The position numbers and the translations under genes are program-made. DNA of 64,000 nucleotides from Conchocele bisecta (Eukaryota > Mollusca > Bivalvia > Lucinida > Thyasiridae). Positions 10,394 to 21,600 of this stretch are shown here, in pieces. A model generated the notes under the pieces. The model did not search any database. It was not told the origin of the DNA and worked only from the letters and a program-made list of their open reading frames with translations. How positions within the stretch are numbered: the stretch's first letter is position 1; every line of letters begins with the position of its first letter. Location of the stretch: positions 86,726,433-86,790,432 of the forward strand of contig CM055275.1 in assembly GCA_029237695.1 (NCBI GenBank), written 5' to 3'.

Positions 10394-12868
10394 AAGTACA
10401 TGCCCACTCAGTAGGCACAAACTGTTCTTCATATCAGAGATATCATCTGAGACTTTTTCTGGCAAAATGAACATTAATTCACAATTACCCACATATTGAT
10501 TGGCATTATTATACATTTTATATCAGACGTAACTGTCCACACTGATATCAGGGGCGATAATCGTGTTTCCTTAAAAAGTTAATTGACATTACTATTTATT
10601 CTGTGTATTTATGTTTTGATGTGTGATGATCATACTTTATAATAAGGCCTATCAAAAAAAGTGTTTGTTTAGGGGAACGGGCTCAAAATCTGTAGGTAGG
10701 GTAGGTAGGGATTTTTATTTTATTTTTTTTTTATTATAAATGAAGCTGTAAATCGTTAAATACAACATGCACCTTGTTTACTTTACATGCCATTAGTTGT
10801 AGTATGAATATTAATTAAGCTCACAATTCATTGTATATTCTGGTGGATATGTTGCATCAAAAGAACACACAGAATGCACATGAAACTGTACATCCTGTAT
10901 GGAATATCATATATTATGTCAACAATTATCAATTGTAGTGTTTAATTCAAACCCAAAAGCCATCTGTAAGCATGGTAAAGGCACATGAACTAGTGTTCAG
11001 AATAAATAAGACTTGACCCAAAACTTAATCCATGGTTTAATTCCGAAGACGCTGATGCACAGGTGTTTGTTTGTTTCTTTGTTGGGGTTTAACGGCCTTT
11101 CAACAGCTAATGCCATTTAAGGCCGGGTCAATGGGTTTGGTACTAAATCCCATATAATGCCTGTACAAATGGGGGGGAAATCCTAAAATCAGAACTGAAT
11201 ATTTACAATAAAAAAACTATATATTCAGCCCTGAAATCAGAATAATCCTGAGCTGATGCCTGCTTTCTACACGTGAGCAATGGTATCATGTCCGCAAACA
11301 CTGTTGAACTAGGGAAAATGTCAAATGTTCGTCTTTCTGGAGAATGTAGGCATACATCTATGTTTATATGTAACAAGATGCGAGTCCCACTAGACGAAAC
11401 CCCAGCCATCGTGCCAATTGGCAATTTCTGTTGTTGTTGTTGTTGTTGTTGTTGTTGATTACGGTACTGTCCGGTGATTTCGCGCAGCTAAGGAAACAAT
11501 AACGTAACCGATCTATAAATATCGCATATTCAGACCTACAACTTTATATGCATAATAACTCGCCATTTCGCCGTATTTCTACGAAATATCATGCAATAAA
11601 ACAAAGTGCATCAATGTAAACGGCCGCCATTTGTGAACACCCGTTGGGTATTCCCCGAAAATCTGGATGTCCGGTGTACTTGCGCAGTGCGATTTTAGTG
11701 ACGTCAATTAATTATATTTGTCTATGGTGGCCAATACACGCCAACATGAGTGTCATTTCTACGTTCAGGGAAGGGGGTCAATAAGTCAGCATGTGATAAA
11801 TTACAGGAACAAATTAATGACAGTATAACACATCCAGCGTAGATTATTACCAAGATTAATTAATGCAAGTACTCAAAATACTACAAATAAAATATATTCT
11901 AACAAGTTTCGGCTTCCATACATTGAACATTTTGTAGTAGTTTCCCCAATGACGTCATTTGTATGTGTTAATATAATCGATCCGGGGCCAACTATTTCAT
12001 TCACAAAACAGAAGTAAACATGGTTTTGACAGACTATGTCTTCTGCAAACTGTGATCTTTTTTTAGAAATAAAACGTATGAATGTATTAGGATACGAAGA
12101 GTAAAACTGACACAAAACAAACTTGTACTCACCAAATATACTTAGACTGGCCAAATATCGTCAGAAGTTGTATAGTTTATGAAAAGGTTGACTTCTAATA
12201 TACCGACACCAGGTAGCTAGAGGTTGACAATGCGAATCAAAGAGGTGCGCGAAATCACCGTACGCGCGAAATCACCGGACACAATTGTATATTCGGATAA
12301 CCTCATTCTGCAGTTACCGCAATGCCTGTCCCGGCGCTTCGTTTTCGCCGCACCTAGTCGTAAGACGGTCGCGAGTGTAAAAAAAGATGGGTTGTTTAAT
12401 ATAGCGGGTATTAAAATGTAATTTACCAACACAGTTGCATGAAACATAGAATGGGTGCGAGACAAGTCACAAGGAGAGGGATGAAAATTAACAAAATTAA
12501 CAAAATAGACAACTTTTTTTTCTTCTGAAATGTGGAAAAAAAATAGGGTCGGCACATTTTGTTAATAAAATAGCAGGTATGGTCGGGTGCCCCTAAACAA
12601 ACAATTTTTTTTTATAGGCCTAAGTCGAAAATATGTTTTCAGGTGACACGTTTAATTAGTATAAATAATTAAAAAAATATCATGCCTCATTTGCATATGA
12701 AAATAGCCTTATACCACCGCGAGTAACTATCAGTAAAATAAATATTGCTACATGATTATATCTGTATAGCGGGCACTCGTAAGTTTTAGAACTGGTGGAA
12801 TAGTGACACAATGATACACTTATTAAATTCCTATAAAGAGCATTTTGTGCCTACTGAGTGTGCATGTC
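10394..12868. mobile_element. TTAA MITE split by a later insertion
   Basis: The left end with TTAA at 10390-10393 and the right end near 12868 belong to one MITE of about 500 bp, equivalent to 41444-41944. It is interrupted in its middle by the 1,975-bp element at 10646-12620. The right terminal bases are degraded (GCATGTCC) and the right TTAA is lost. Confidence 0.75.
10646..12620. mobile_element. Harbinger-like element (3-bp TAA duplication), no transposase
   Basis: The ends GGCCTAT followed by an A run and GTTTGTTTAGGGG are inverted at 12580-12620. TAA lies on both sides (10643-10645 and 12621-12623). The uninterrupted paralogous site reads CTTTATAA, three bases, GTCGAAAAT, which fits a 3-bp duplication as made by PIF/Harbinger transposases (family knowledge). 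Inside are a GTTTAACGGCC-type repeat near 11085-11140, a (GTT)n run at 11427-11458, and a nested inverted pair GTCCGGTGATTTCGCGC at about 11466 and 12281. No transposase-like protein is encoded. Confidence 0.65.
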
Positions 12869-12869
12869 C

Positions 12870-13733
12870 AGCAGCTACCAGTGACCTATCGCAAATTCCA
12901 ACAACTGATATCGTTGTGAACTAAGAAGTTGAACAGTTATCCGTCTACTTGTCATCCCTCCTGTTGCTTACAACGTTCATCAGCATTTACCAGCGACCTG
13001 TAGCAAATTCCGACAACTAACATCGCTATTATAACGTACAACACGTCATTTGTTTCATCAGTCGTGCTTCTTAAAATGTCCAGCATCTACCAGTGACAAT
13101 TTCAACAACAGATGTCGCTACTAAACACATTTGACAGTTTAACGCCACCGCCTGCGTTAATCTTGCCAATATTTATACATTTCTTCATTATAAAATACTT
13201 GAATATTGTGCTTGAACGCAAACAGTTTGAATGGCTAAGCCTGAACTGCTTGATTCCTCGTTGATATTGCCGATAGATGTTCAGAAACGACGACACCTGT
13301 AGCCTATTTCACCAACATTACAAAGTATACTTATCTAGCAATGTCTACATTGAGGGAGACATTTTCAATTTAAGGATACATTTATTAATTTTTATTATAC
13401 TTAAATGGCTGTGATAATGTAATAAATTAAGTATAATAATTCTGCATACGTTTAATCATCAAATATATGCAGTCGTTAGTTCTACAGCAAATAATGCATT
13501 TCGGGAAAAATAAATGATTACTCCCTCAAAGTATACTTTGCTAGATAAGTATATCTACGTACGTCAATTTATCACCTATACTGCTTAAAACAACGGCATG
13601 AGAAGCCACAAGAGACGTGAAGGAAATTTACACAATTGATATCGTTGTTGACAAGTTGGACACTTTATTGTCTATTTTAACGTTCATGGCTAGAAGAATA
13701 TGCGTGTTAAGGAAGTTTAATATGACTTACCTC
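12870..13733. repeat. TLR-leader-type tandem units, diverged
   Basis: Several units of about 110 bp share CAAATTCC, GATATCG, ATCCCTCC and ACAACGTTCA spacing with the sequence around the TLR start codons and with the 112-bp satellite at the window end. A foldback with AAAGTATACTTTG arms is embedded at about 13297-13555. The partner region in duplicon B is 41950-42862. No gene is seen. Confidence 0.6.
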
Positions 13734-14135
13734 GATGTGCCGGATTATAAATCTTACATTCAACCGTATACCATGTATGAATAATTGTATACAATTTGTA
13801 TAGTCTACTGTAGACAATTAAAACGTGACTATAAGTGGCATACGGGGCCAGTGGAAAAGGGGGCTAACTCGACAATTCACAGTTGGATAAAGCGCGACAG
13901 GGATGGTGACATTGTGAAAAAGTATGTTTATAAACCCGCAAAAAGTCAGAGAATGATTGATTAATTATTGGTGTTTAACGGTCTATCAACAGCTAAGGTC
14001 ATCTAAGGCCGGTCCAACGGGTTAAACTATCCCGTATGTAACCTGTCCATCAGGAGGGAAGTTATCAAAATCAGACAAGGATTAATTTCCCACATGTTTG
14101 TAATCTATCATTTCAGCCTTTGTGTAAGTGATCTT

Positions 14136-14504
14136 CAAGGTGCATGATCACGTGGTTACAACAGCAACAACGTCGCCCACTCCAATGTAAGTATTGTATG
14201 ATATTTTCCTTAATATGCAACGGATTTTGATGAAATATGAGCTGCATTTGGTGGTCTAGGGAATTTGGCACAGACTTATGTCGTTTTTGAGAAGAATCGA
14301 TTTCCGTGTCGGAGACACGGAAATAGATTCTTCGCAAAGACGACAGAAGTTTTGGCGAAAATACAGAGACCACCAAATGCGGCTTAACAAGACGCGTTTG
14401 ATGCGCCATATTACATCAAAATCAGTTACGTAATAAGCACACTATAAAATAATACGTACTTTGTATCGGCACTTGTTGTTAGTACCACGTGAGCATACAC
14501 CTTA
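14136..14504. mobile_element. Palindromic MITE, AAGGTGCATGATCACGTGG ends
   Basis: Inverted ends AAGGTGCAT and ATACACCTT are flanked by the 5-bp repeat ATCTT (14131-14135 and 14505-14509). The arms fold back over nearly their whole length around GATTTCCGTGTCGG. Sister copies lie at 21036-21453 and 58833-59252. Confidence 0.85.
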
Positions 14505-14551
14505 ATCTTGCATACAGTTTTAGTCTCTCTATATAATTGTGATAAGGTTAA

Positions 14552-16109
14552 AGGTACATGCCCTCTCAGGAGGCACAAAATGTGTTTTTAAAGGAATTAA
14601 AAAAGTGTATATTTGTGTGACCATTCCACCAGTTCTAAAAATTACAAGTGCCCGCTACACAGATATAATCATTTATTAATAAATATTTTACTGATAGTGA
14701 CGCGCGGTGGTATCAGGCTATTTTCATATGCAAATGAGGCATACCAGTTTTTAATTATTCATATTAATTAAATGCTCCACCTGAAAAAATAATATTTTCG
14801 ACATATTATAAAATATCGCGGTGGTATCAGGCTATTTTCATATGCAAATGAGGCATGCCAGTTTTTAATTATTCATACTAATTAAATGCTCCACCTGAAA
14901 AAATAATATTTTCGACAGATTATAAAATATGATCATTGCGCATACAAAAACAGATAATAACTAGATTGGTCAGTAAGCGAGGCTTACAGAATACCCACCA
15001 CGTGAGCCCAGGTACCTCTAAATATGTAAAATTGTCCAAGTGTGGGCTTGTGACCTTGACTCTGGGCTTAGCGGGTGCGGCACGCACGTGAATGTGAAGC
15101 AGATCCGAGCAAGGAAATAGAAGTTATAACCGATTTCTCTGATGTTAAGTTTTGTAAAGAGACTAAGTATGTGATCTTGACCTTGGGATCAGCGGGGATA
15201 TGTCACAGCATGATAGTAGAGCCTTAGAGGAATGCATGCATGAAATATTAAGAATTTTAGATGAAGTTATAACATATTTCTCTGATGTTAAGTTTTGTAA
15301 AGAGACCATGTATTTGACCTTGACCTTAGGATCAGCGGGGGTTGGACGGTCGTGGATTTGGCACAGCATGGTAGAGAGCCCTACAGGAATGCATGTGTGA
15401 AATATTAGCATTTTAGGATGAAGTAAATACTAGAATTATAATATTTCTCTGATGTTAATTTTGTAAAGAGACTAAGTTATTTGACCTTGACCATGGGATA
15501 AGCGGGGGGTTGGACGGTCGTGGATTTGGCACAGAATGGTAGTAGAGCCTTACAGGAATGCATGTGTGAAATATTAAGCATTTTAGATGAAGGAAATAGA
15601 AGTTATAACAATATTTCTCTGATGTTAAGTTTTGTAAAGAGAGTATGTAAGTTGGACATTGACAAATGGGTATCAGCTTGGTTGACGGTCGTGATTTGCT
15701 CATGTTAATGGTAGTAAGTAGTCTTACATGGAATAGCGGGGGTTGTGTGGATACATGTATATAAGCATCATGATTGAAGATGAAGGAAATAGTTATAACA
15801 ATATTTCTCTGATGTTAAGTTTTGTAAAGAGACTAAGTATTTGACCTGACAATGGGATCAGCTGGGGTTGGGCGGTCGTGGATTTGGCACAGCATGGTAG
15901 TAGAGCCTTACAGGAATGCATGTGTGAAATATTAAGCATTTTAGATGAAGGAAATAGAAGTTATAACAATATTTCTCTGATGTTAAGTTTACGGACGGAC
16001 GGACGGACGGACGACGACGGACGGACGGACGGACGGACGGACGGTAAATGTCTCAGATTTTGTCTCTGATATAAAGAACTTTTTGTGCCTACTGAGTGGG
16101 CATGCACCT
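14552..16109. mobile_element. TTAA MITE enlarged by an internal array
   Basis: TTAA at 14548-14551 and 16110-16113 brackets proper MITE ends, but the element is 1.56 kb instead of about 0.5 kb. Its left half holds a tandem duplication of about 110 bp (14709-14815 and 14820-14930). The rest is the tandem array at 14955-16045. Confidence 0.7.
14955..16045. repeat. Tandem array, ~165-bp monomers, (GACG)n tail
   Basis: The array starts with CTAGATTGGTCAGTAAGCGA. Units contain TTGACCTTGACCTTGGGATC, GGACGGTCGTGGATTTGGC and TTCTCTGATGTTAAG. It ends in a GACG microsatellite (16001-16045). Short ORFs inside are by-products of the repetition. A second copy with the same first and last motifs lies at 16855-17985. 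Confidence 0.8.
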
Positions 16110-16210
16110 TTAATCTCAACCATGATATGGATTGATCGGGCGTTTACTTTCCTTCAACAGCACGATCAAGTACAGACCAAGTACAGACCAAGTACAGACG
16201 GAAATGTACT

Positions 16211-16705
16211 GAGCCCCGCATGGCACGTATAATTCATTTTTGTATTAATTCGTTCCCACGAAATAACAATTCGTTCCCTGAATTTAACAATTCGTTCCCA
16301 CGTATTAACAATTCGTTCCCTGAATTTAACATTTTGTTCCAACAAAATAACAATTCGTTCCCACAGGAACGAATTGTTATTTCGGGGGAACGAATTGTTA
16401 ATTCAAGGGAACGAATTGTTAAATTGAGGGAATTTGTATTGTCATTTCGGGGGAACGAATTGTAAATTTGAGGGAACGAATGTTTATATCGTGTGAACGA
16501 ATTGTTAATTCGAGGGAACGAATTGTTAAATTGAGGGAACGTGGATCGTCATTTCGGGGTAACTAATTGTTAATTTGAGGGAACGAATTGTTATATGGTG
16601 TGAACGAATTGTTGATTCGAGGGAACGAATGGTTAAATTGAAGGAACGAATAGTTATTTCGTGGGAACGAATTAATTAAAAAAATCTATGTCCACTGCGG
16701 GGCTC
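16211..16705. mobile_element. Foldback element built from TTCGTTCCC repeats
   Basis: The terminal GAGCCCCGCA is inverted at the right end as TGCGGGGCTCC. The left arm has about six repeats of roughly 20 bp around AACAATTCGTTCCC. The right arm has about fourteen in the opposite orientation (GGGAACGAATTGTTA). The whole can fold on itself. A shorter relative is at 24511-24760. Confidence 0.75.
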
Positions 16706-16854
16706 CGTAGAATCATACCTGCACTAAAATTACAATACCAACAGGGCTCCAGATAAGGAATAAGTAATTGAGTATTGTTACTCCATCATGGCTATTGGGT
16801 ATTTCAAAATTTTAATCAGGCAAAATAAAAACAACACTACTGTTTACACATCAA

Positions 16855-17985
16855 GAGACAGCAACTAGATTGGTCATTAAGTGAGGCTTACGGAATACCC
16901 CCGCGTCGGCCCAGGTACCCCTAAATATGTAAAACAAACAAATCCAAGTGTGTGGGCTTGTGACCTTGACTCTGGGCTAAGCGGGGGCGACACGAACGTG
17001 AATTTGTCACAGGGTGGTAGAGGTCCATTGGAGCAATGCGTGTGTGAAATGTGAAGCAGATCCGAGTAAGGAAATATAAGTTATAACCGATTTATTTGAC
17101 GTTAAGTTTTGTAAAGAGACTAAGTATGTGACCTTGACCTCGAGATCAGAGGGGATTTGTCACAGCATGATAGTAGAGCATTAGAGGAATACATGCATGA
17201 AATATTAAGAATGTTCGATGAAAGATATAGAAGATGTAACATATTTATCTGATGTTAAGTTTTGTAAAGAGACTAAGTATGTGACCTTGACCTTGGGATC
17301 AGCGGGGTTTGGACGGTTGTGGAGTTTGCACAGCATGGTAGTAGACTTACAGGAATGCAAGTGTGAAATATTAAGCATTTTAGATGAAGGAAATATAAGT
17401 TATAACAATATTTCTCTGATGTTAAGTTTTGTAAAGAGACTAAGTATGTGACCTTGACCTTGGGATCATCGAGCGTTGGACGGTCGTAGATTTGTCACAG
17501 CATGATAGTACAACCTTAGAGGAATGCACGAGTGAAATATTAAGAATTTTCAATGAAGGAAATAGAAGTTATAACTTATTTCTCTGATGTTAAGTTTTGT
17601 AAAGAGACCAAGTACTTGACCTTGACCTTGGGATCAGCGGGGGTTGGACGACGGTCGTGGAGTTGGCACAGCATGGTAGGAGACTTACAGGAATGCATGT
17701 GTGAAATATTAAGCATTTTAGATGAAGGAAATAGAAGTTATAACATATTTCTCTGATTTTAAGTTTTGTAAAGAGATATTTGACCTTGAGCTTGGGATCA
17801 GCGGGGGTTGGACGGTCGTGGATTTGGCAGGGCATGGTAATAGAGCCTTACAGGAATGCCTGTGTGAAATACATGTGCGAAATATTAAGCGCTTTAGATG
17901 AAGGAGATAGAAGTTATAACAATATTTCTCTGATGTTAAGTTTAGTGACGGACGGACGCACGGATGCACGGACGGACGGACAACC
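16855..17985. repeat. Second tandem array of the 165-bp family
   Basis: It has the same start (CTAGATTGGTCATTAAGTGA), the same monomers and the same GACG-rich end (17947-17985) as the array at 14955-16045. No transposase, integrase or other gene is visible. The gap between the arrays is filled mainly by the foldback at 16211-16705. Confidence 0.8.
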
Positions 17986-18198
17986 TGACTCCAGTATACT
18001 CCCCACAACTCGTTGCTGTGGTATAATTATTGAATACTTTCTTTCGAAATGAAAACATGTCTTGGCATTTCATTAGAATTGTCTCCTTGGTACCACAATT
18101 ATTCTCATTGCTTTTAGATACTCATTACTTCTGATTTCAATTGGGTTTTTGGCCATTTAATTGGGTATTTACGCAAATACGCAGCTTATCAATAGTGA

Positions 18199-18415
18199 AA
18201 GACAGTGTCCTGATCTGGTGACAGGCATCCTTACTACAGCGGAGCAGGCGTTAACAACTTTCAATATGGAAAGACAGTGTCCTGATCTGGTGACAGGCAT
18301 CCTTACTACAGCGGAGCAGGCGTTAACAACTTTCAATATGGAAATACAGTGTCCTGATCTGGTGACAGGAACCCTTATTACAGTGGAGCACGTGGTCTCA
18401 GGCGTGAATCCCAAT
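18199..18415 (+). repeat. 72-bp tandem repeat, three units, open in one frame
   Basis: ACAGTGTCCTGATCTGGTGA recurs at 18202, 18274 and 18346, exactly 72 bp apart. Because 72 is a multiple of three, an 89-codon plus-strand frame (18161-18430) repeats a 24-residue unit containing QCPDLVTGILTTAEQALTTF. I recognise no domain. The third unit is diverged. Confidence 0.6.
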
Positions 18416-18512
18416 ACGTTTCACAATTAAAGCTGGGGTCCCGCATATCAGGATGTATTGTAGGGGTTATATTTGTTTCGGTTCAGCATGTAGAGATGTC
18501 ATTACAAAGAGC

Positions 18513-18921
18513 GTTTCCGAACCCGATTTTCCGACGTGACGTAATCTGTGACGTCATTTTTACAGTAGATTTTCATTAAAATCTTCCAAACAAACGGACG
18601 GATTTTGATGATATGTAGCGCACCAAATACGATGGCATATATTTGTTATGGGTACTCTGAAAGTTCTTTACAATAACTTCACAAAGAATCGAGTGCCGTT
18701 TATTTCTTACACGAGCTCTAATTTTTATTTACATTTACGGTAACCGATTCTTCGTCAAAACGACATAATTATGAGATTAAAGCCGCCTATACAATAAAGG
18801 GCAACGTGTACCGCATTTGCTGCGGTATATTTCATAACAATATGTCATTCCATTAGAAAAATATTAAAGGAAATCTACTGTAAACACATCTAAAAAACAT
18901 GACGTCATGCCGTTCGGAAAC
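18513..18921. mobile_element. Inverted-repeat element, GTTTCCGAAC ends
   Basis: GTTTCCGAAC, a TGACGTCAT-type motif and TTTACAGTAGATTT appear in order near 18513-18575. They recur inverted near 18865-18921. About 400 bp, no coding capacity. The flank 18925-19320 holds nothing recognisable. Confidence 0.55.
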
Positions 18922-19322
18922 CACGTGATTCACTACCTTGTATTGATACTATTTTCTATTATTTGTATGACGGAAATCAATAATCTTGAGTTCAAGGGAG
19001 ATATCCGCGTTTTGTCAACATCTTAACACAATTCGATATTTATTCAAAGGAAGTCGATATTTATTTGTCCAATGCAATTTCTGGTGTACACTAAACTATA
19101 CTTTATAAGATGTCAACAGCAATCGTTTAAGTTGATACACATACATGATTTAAATAATGATCACACTGTCTTCACATGCACATAAACTGGTGATCAACAC
19201 TACAAACATGGTATTGAAATATTAGTTAATACTGTGTAAAAACGAACACATTTGATATTCACGTAGTTTATAATTAGGTCCACATTTAATTTCCGTAACG
19301 ATATATTTGTGCATAATTTGAG

Positions 19323-19360
19323 GCCCCCCCCCCCCCCCCCACCCCCCCCCCCCCCCCCCC
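19323..19360. repeat. Poly-C tract
   Basis: About 37 cytosines with one A lie just upstream of the sequence gap. Homopolymers of this length are error-prone, so the exact length is not reliable. Confidence 0.9.
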
Positions 19361-19636
19361 ATATTTAAGTTATGCACAATGAAGAATAGATTCGTCATTA
19401 CACGCCCGCTTGCTCTCACCTTCATTATTTATTACAAAAAGCTTGAATATTGTGCTACAGCTCAGGCTCAGCCAACAACCGCTTGATTGCGAGTTGAGAT
19501 TGCCAATAGATGTTCGGAAACGGGGGTCCGGTCCGGCAGGTCCGGCCACTGCCGGATCAATAATTTTGACATATTTGTAATTCACATAAATATTTTTTTC
19601 TGCAATTTTGCTCATTTCTCATCAAAAGTGTATGTT

Positions 19637-20136
19637 NNNNNNNNNNNNNNNNNNNNNNNNNNNNNNNNNNNNNNNNNNNNNNNNNNNNNNNNNNNNNNNN
19701 NNNNNNNNNNNNNNNNNNNNNNNNNNNNNNNNNNNNNNNNNNNNNNNNNNNNNNNNNNNNNNNNNNNNNNNNNNNNNNNNNNNNNNNNNNNNNNNNNNNN
19801 NNNNNNNNNNNNNNNNNNNNNNNNNNNNNNNNNNNNNNNNNNNNNNNNNNNNNNNNNNNNNNNNNNNNNNNNNNNNNNNNNNNNNNNNNNNNNNNNNNNN
19901 NNNNNNNNNNNNNNNNNNNNNNNNNNNNNNNNNNNNNNNNNNNNNNNNNNNNNNNNNNNNNNNNNNNNNNNNNNNNNNNNNNNNNNNNNNNNNNNNNNNN
20001 NNNNNNNNNNNNNNNNNNNNNNNNNNNNNNNNNNNNNNNNNNNNNNNNNNNNNNNNNNNNNNNNNNNNNNNNNNNNNNNNNNNNNNNNNNNNNNNNNNNN
20101 NNNNNNNNNNNNNNNNNNNNNNNNNNNNNNNNNNNN
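19637..20136. other. Assembly gap (500 N)
   Basis: Exactly 500 consecutive Ns, which is a common placeholder for a gap of unknown size. Any frame drawn across it is meaningless. A (CAA)n run follows at about 20186-20213. Confidence 0.99.
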
Positions 20137-20298
20137 AGTATTGATGTCATGCTTGTAACTGTTATACACATAACATATGTTAAAACCAAACAACAACAAC
20201 AACAACAACAAACCATGAACAAACAAACAAACATCAGAGTGACATAATATTTACATTTTTGAGACATCATCTGAGACACAGAGCATACGACGATGCAG

Positions 20299-20508
20299 GC
20301 GCCGTTTCACTTCGTACGAATAAAATGTTCGTAAGTGCCAATTTAGGATCGTCTGGAACTTTCAATTGATAAATTTACATTTATTGAGCAATACATGTAG
20401 ATCCATAACCGTTTACAAGAAAACATTGTTAATGTGAAATTTACAGACTATCATAAGTTTGCAATTACGAACATTCTAGTCGCACGAAGCTTAGTGAAAC
20501 GGCCCCCT
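20299..20508. mobile_element. Foldback element, CCGTTTCAC family
   Basis: The left end GCCGTTTCAC with ATGTTCGTAAGTGCC is inverted at 20465-20508 (AGCTTAGTGAAACGGCCCCC). Shorter than the copy at 9942-10278. The flank 20510-21035 is AT-rich with a short tandem duplication (20838-20890 and 20952-21015, GATCAAATAAAACA) and no gene. Confidence 0.7.
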
Positions 20509-21035
20509 GATGAACTTGGAACGGATCAGTAATATTATTTATTACATACATCTGATTTTTGCAATGTATTAATACGTTGTATTAAAATCATAATACACTC
20601 GTGTTATAGATATACAAATGAGCTCGCCACAGAAAACATGTTAGGTAATCAATGCAGTTTCAAATTATGATCATGTGCTTATGCACTACATACAAGCTAA
20701 CACGTATGATGATTTAATATGATATTTATTAAACCTCGTTTCTTGTGAAATCTGTAAACTGGCCTAATATATAACATATTAAATCATCACTCATGTAAAA
20801 TTCTCTATCTAGTTAAATACACATTATAATCTGATCAAATAAAACAATGAATATGGTTGATATATGCCATGTATAGCTATTACAGCGAAAATCACATTAT
20901 TATAATATTGAATATTTGAGATATTATCTGAGGCACAGAGAACATTAGAATGTGATCAAATAAAACATTGTATTTCGTTGATATATGTTATTTACATGTA
21001 CTGCTATTACAGCGACACATCACATTACAATGTAT

Positions 21036-21453
21036 TAAGGTGCATAATCACGTGGTTACAACAACAACAACGTCGCCCACTCGAAAGTAAGTATTAATCG
21101 ATATTTTTCTTAATATGCAACGGATTTTGATGAAATATGGCGCAGCAAACGCGTCTTCATGAACTGCATTTGGTGGTCCAGGAAGTTCGGCACAAACTTA
21201 TGTCGTTTTTGCGAAGAATCGATTTCCGTGTCGGTAGACACGGAAATCGATTCTTCGCAAAAACGACAGAAGTTTGGGCGAAAATACAAAGACCACCAAA
21301 TGCAGCTTAACAAGACGCGTTTGGTGCGCCATATTTCATTAAAATCCGTTACGTAATAAGGACAATATAAAATAATACGTACTTTGAATCAGATGGATAC
21401 TGGAAGTTTCAGTACTTGTTGTTGTTGTTAGTACCACGTGATCATACACCTTG
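21036..21453. mobile_element. Palindromic MITE, 418 bp, 5-bp target repeat
   Basis: Ends AAGGTGCATAATCACGTGG and CACGTGATCATACACCTT are flanked by TGTAT on both sides (21031-21035 and 21454-21458). Both arms contain CGATTTCCGTGTC and TTCGCAAAAACGACA, so short ORFs occur on both strands as shadows. Confidence 0.85.
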
Positions 21454-21600
21454 TGTATTATAGTATTGAATATTCGAGACATCATCTGAGACAGAGAGCA
21501 CACAAACTCTTTAGGATGTTATCAAATACAAAAATAATTTAGTTAAGTCATTTGCCGCGAGTCCACAAAACGGAAACCCACACTTACATACGATTGAATA

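Larger units (their letters stand above)
1..13733. repeat. Segmental duplication, copy A (TLR duplicon)
   Basis: Position 1 onward matches 29675 onward almost base for base, including the region near 640-860, the 1150-1400 block, the foldback at 3085-3405, the TTAA element at 3702-4133, the TLR and the upstream leader-type units. The right edge near 13733 matches the one near 42862: both end in the sequence GAAGAATATGCGTG followed by AAGGAAGTTTAATATGA. Copy A contains two large insertions absent from copy B, at 4530-6893 and 10646-12620. The true left edge lies outside the window. Nothing in 1-3080 looks like a gene. The AT-rich sequence there is explained as duplicated intergenic DNA. Confidence 0.9.

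Noticed and set aside
19487..20279. Long open frames on both strands across 19637-20136
   Set aside because: They run through 500 Ns, which cannot contain stops. They are artefacts of the gap.
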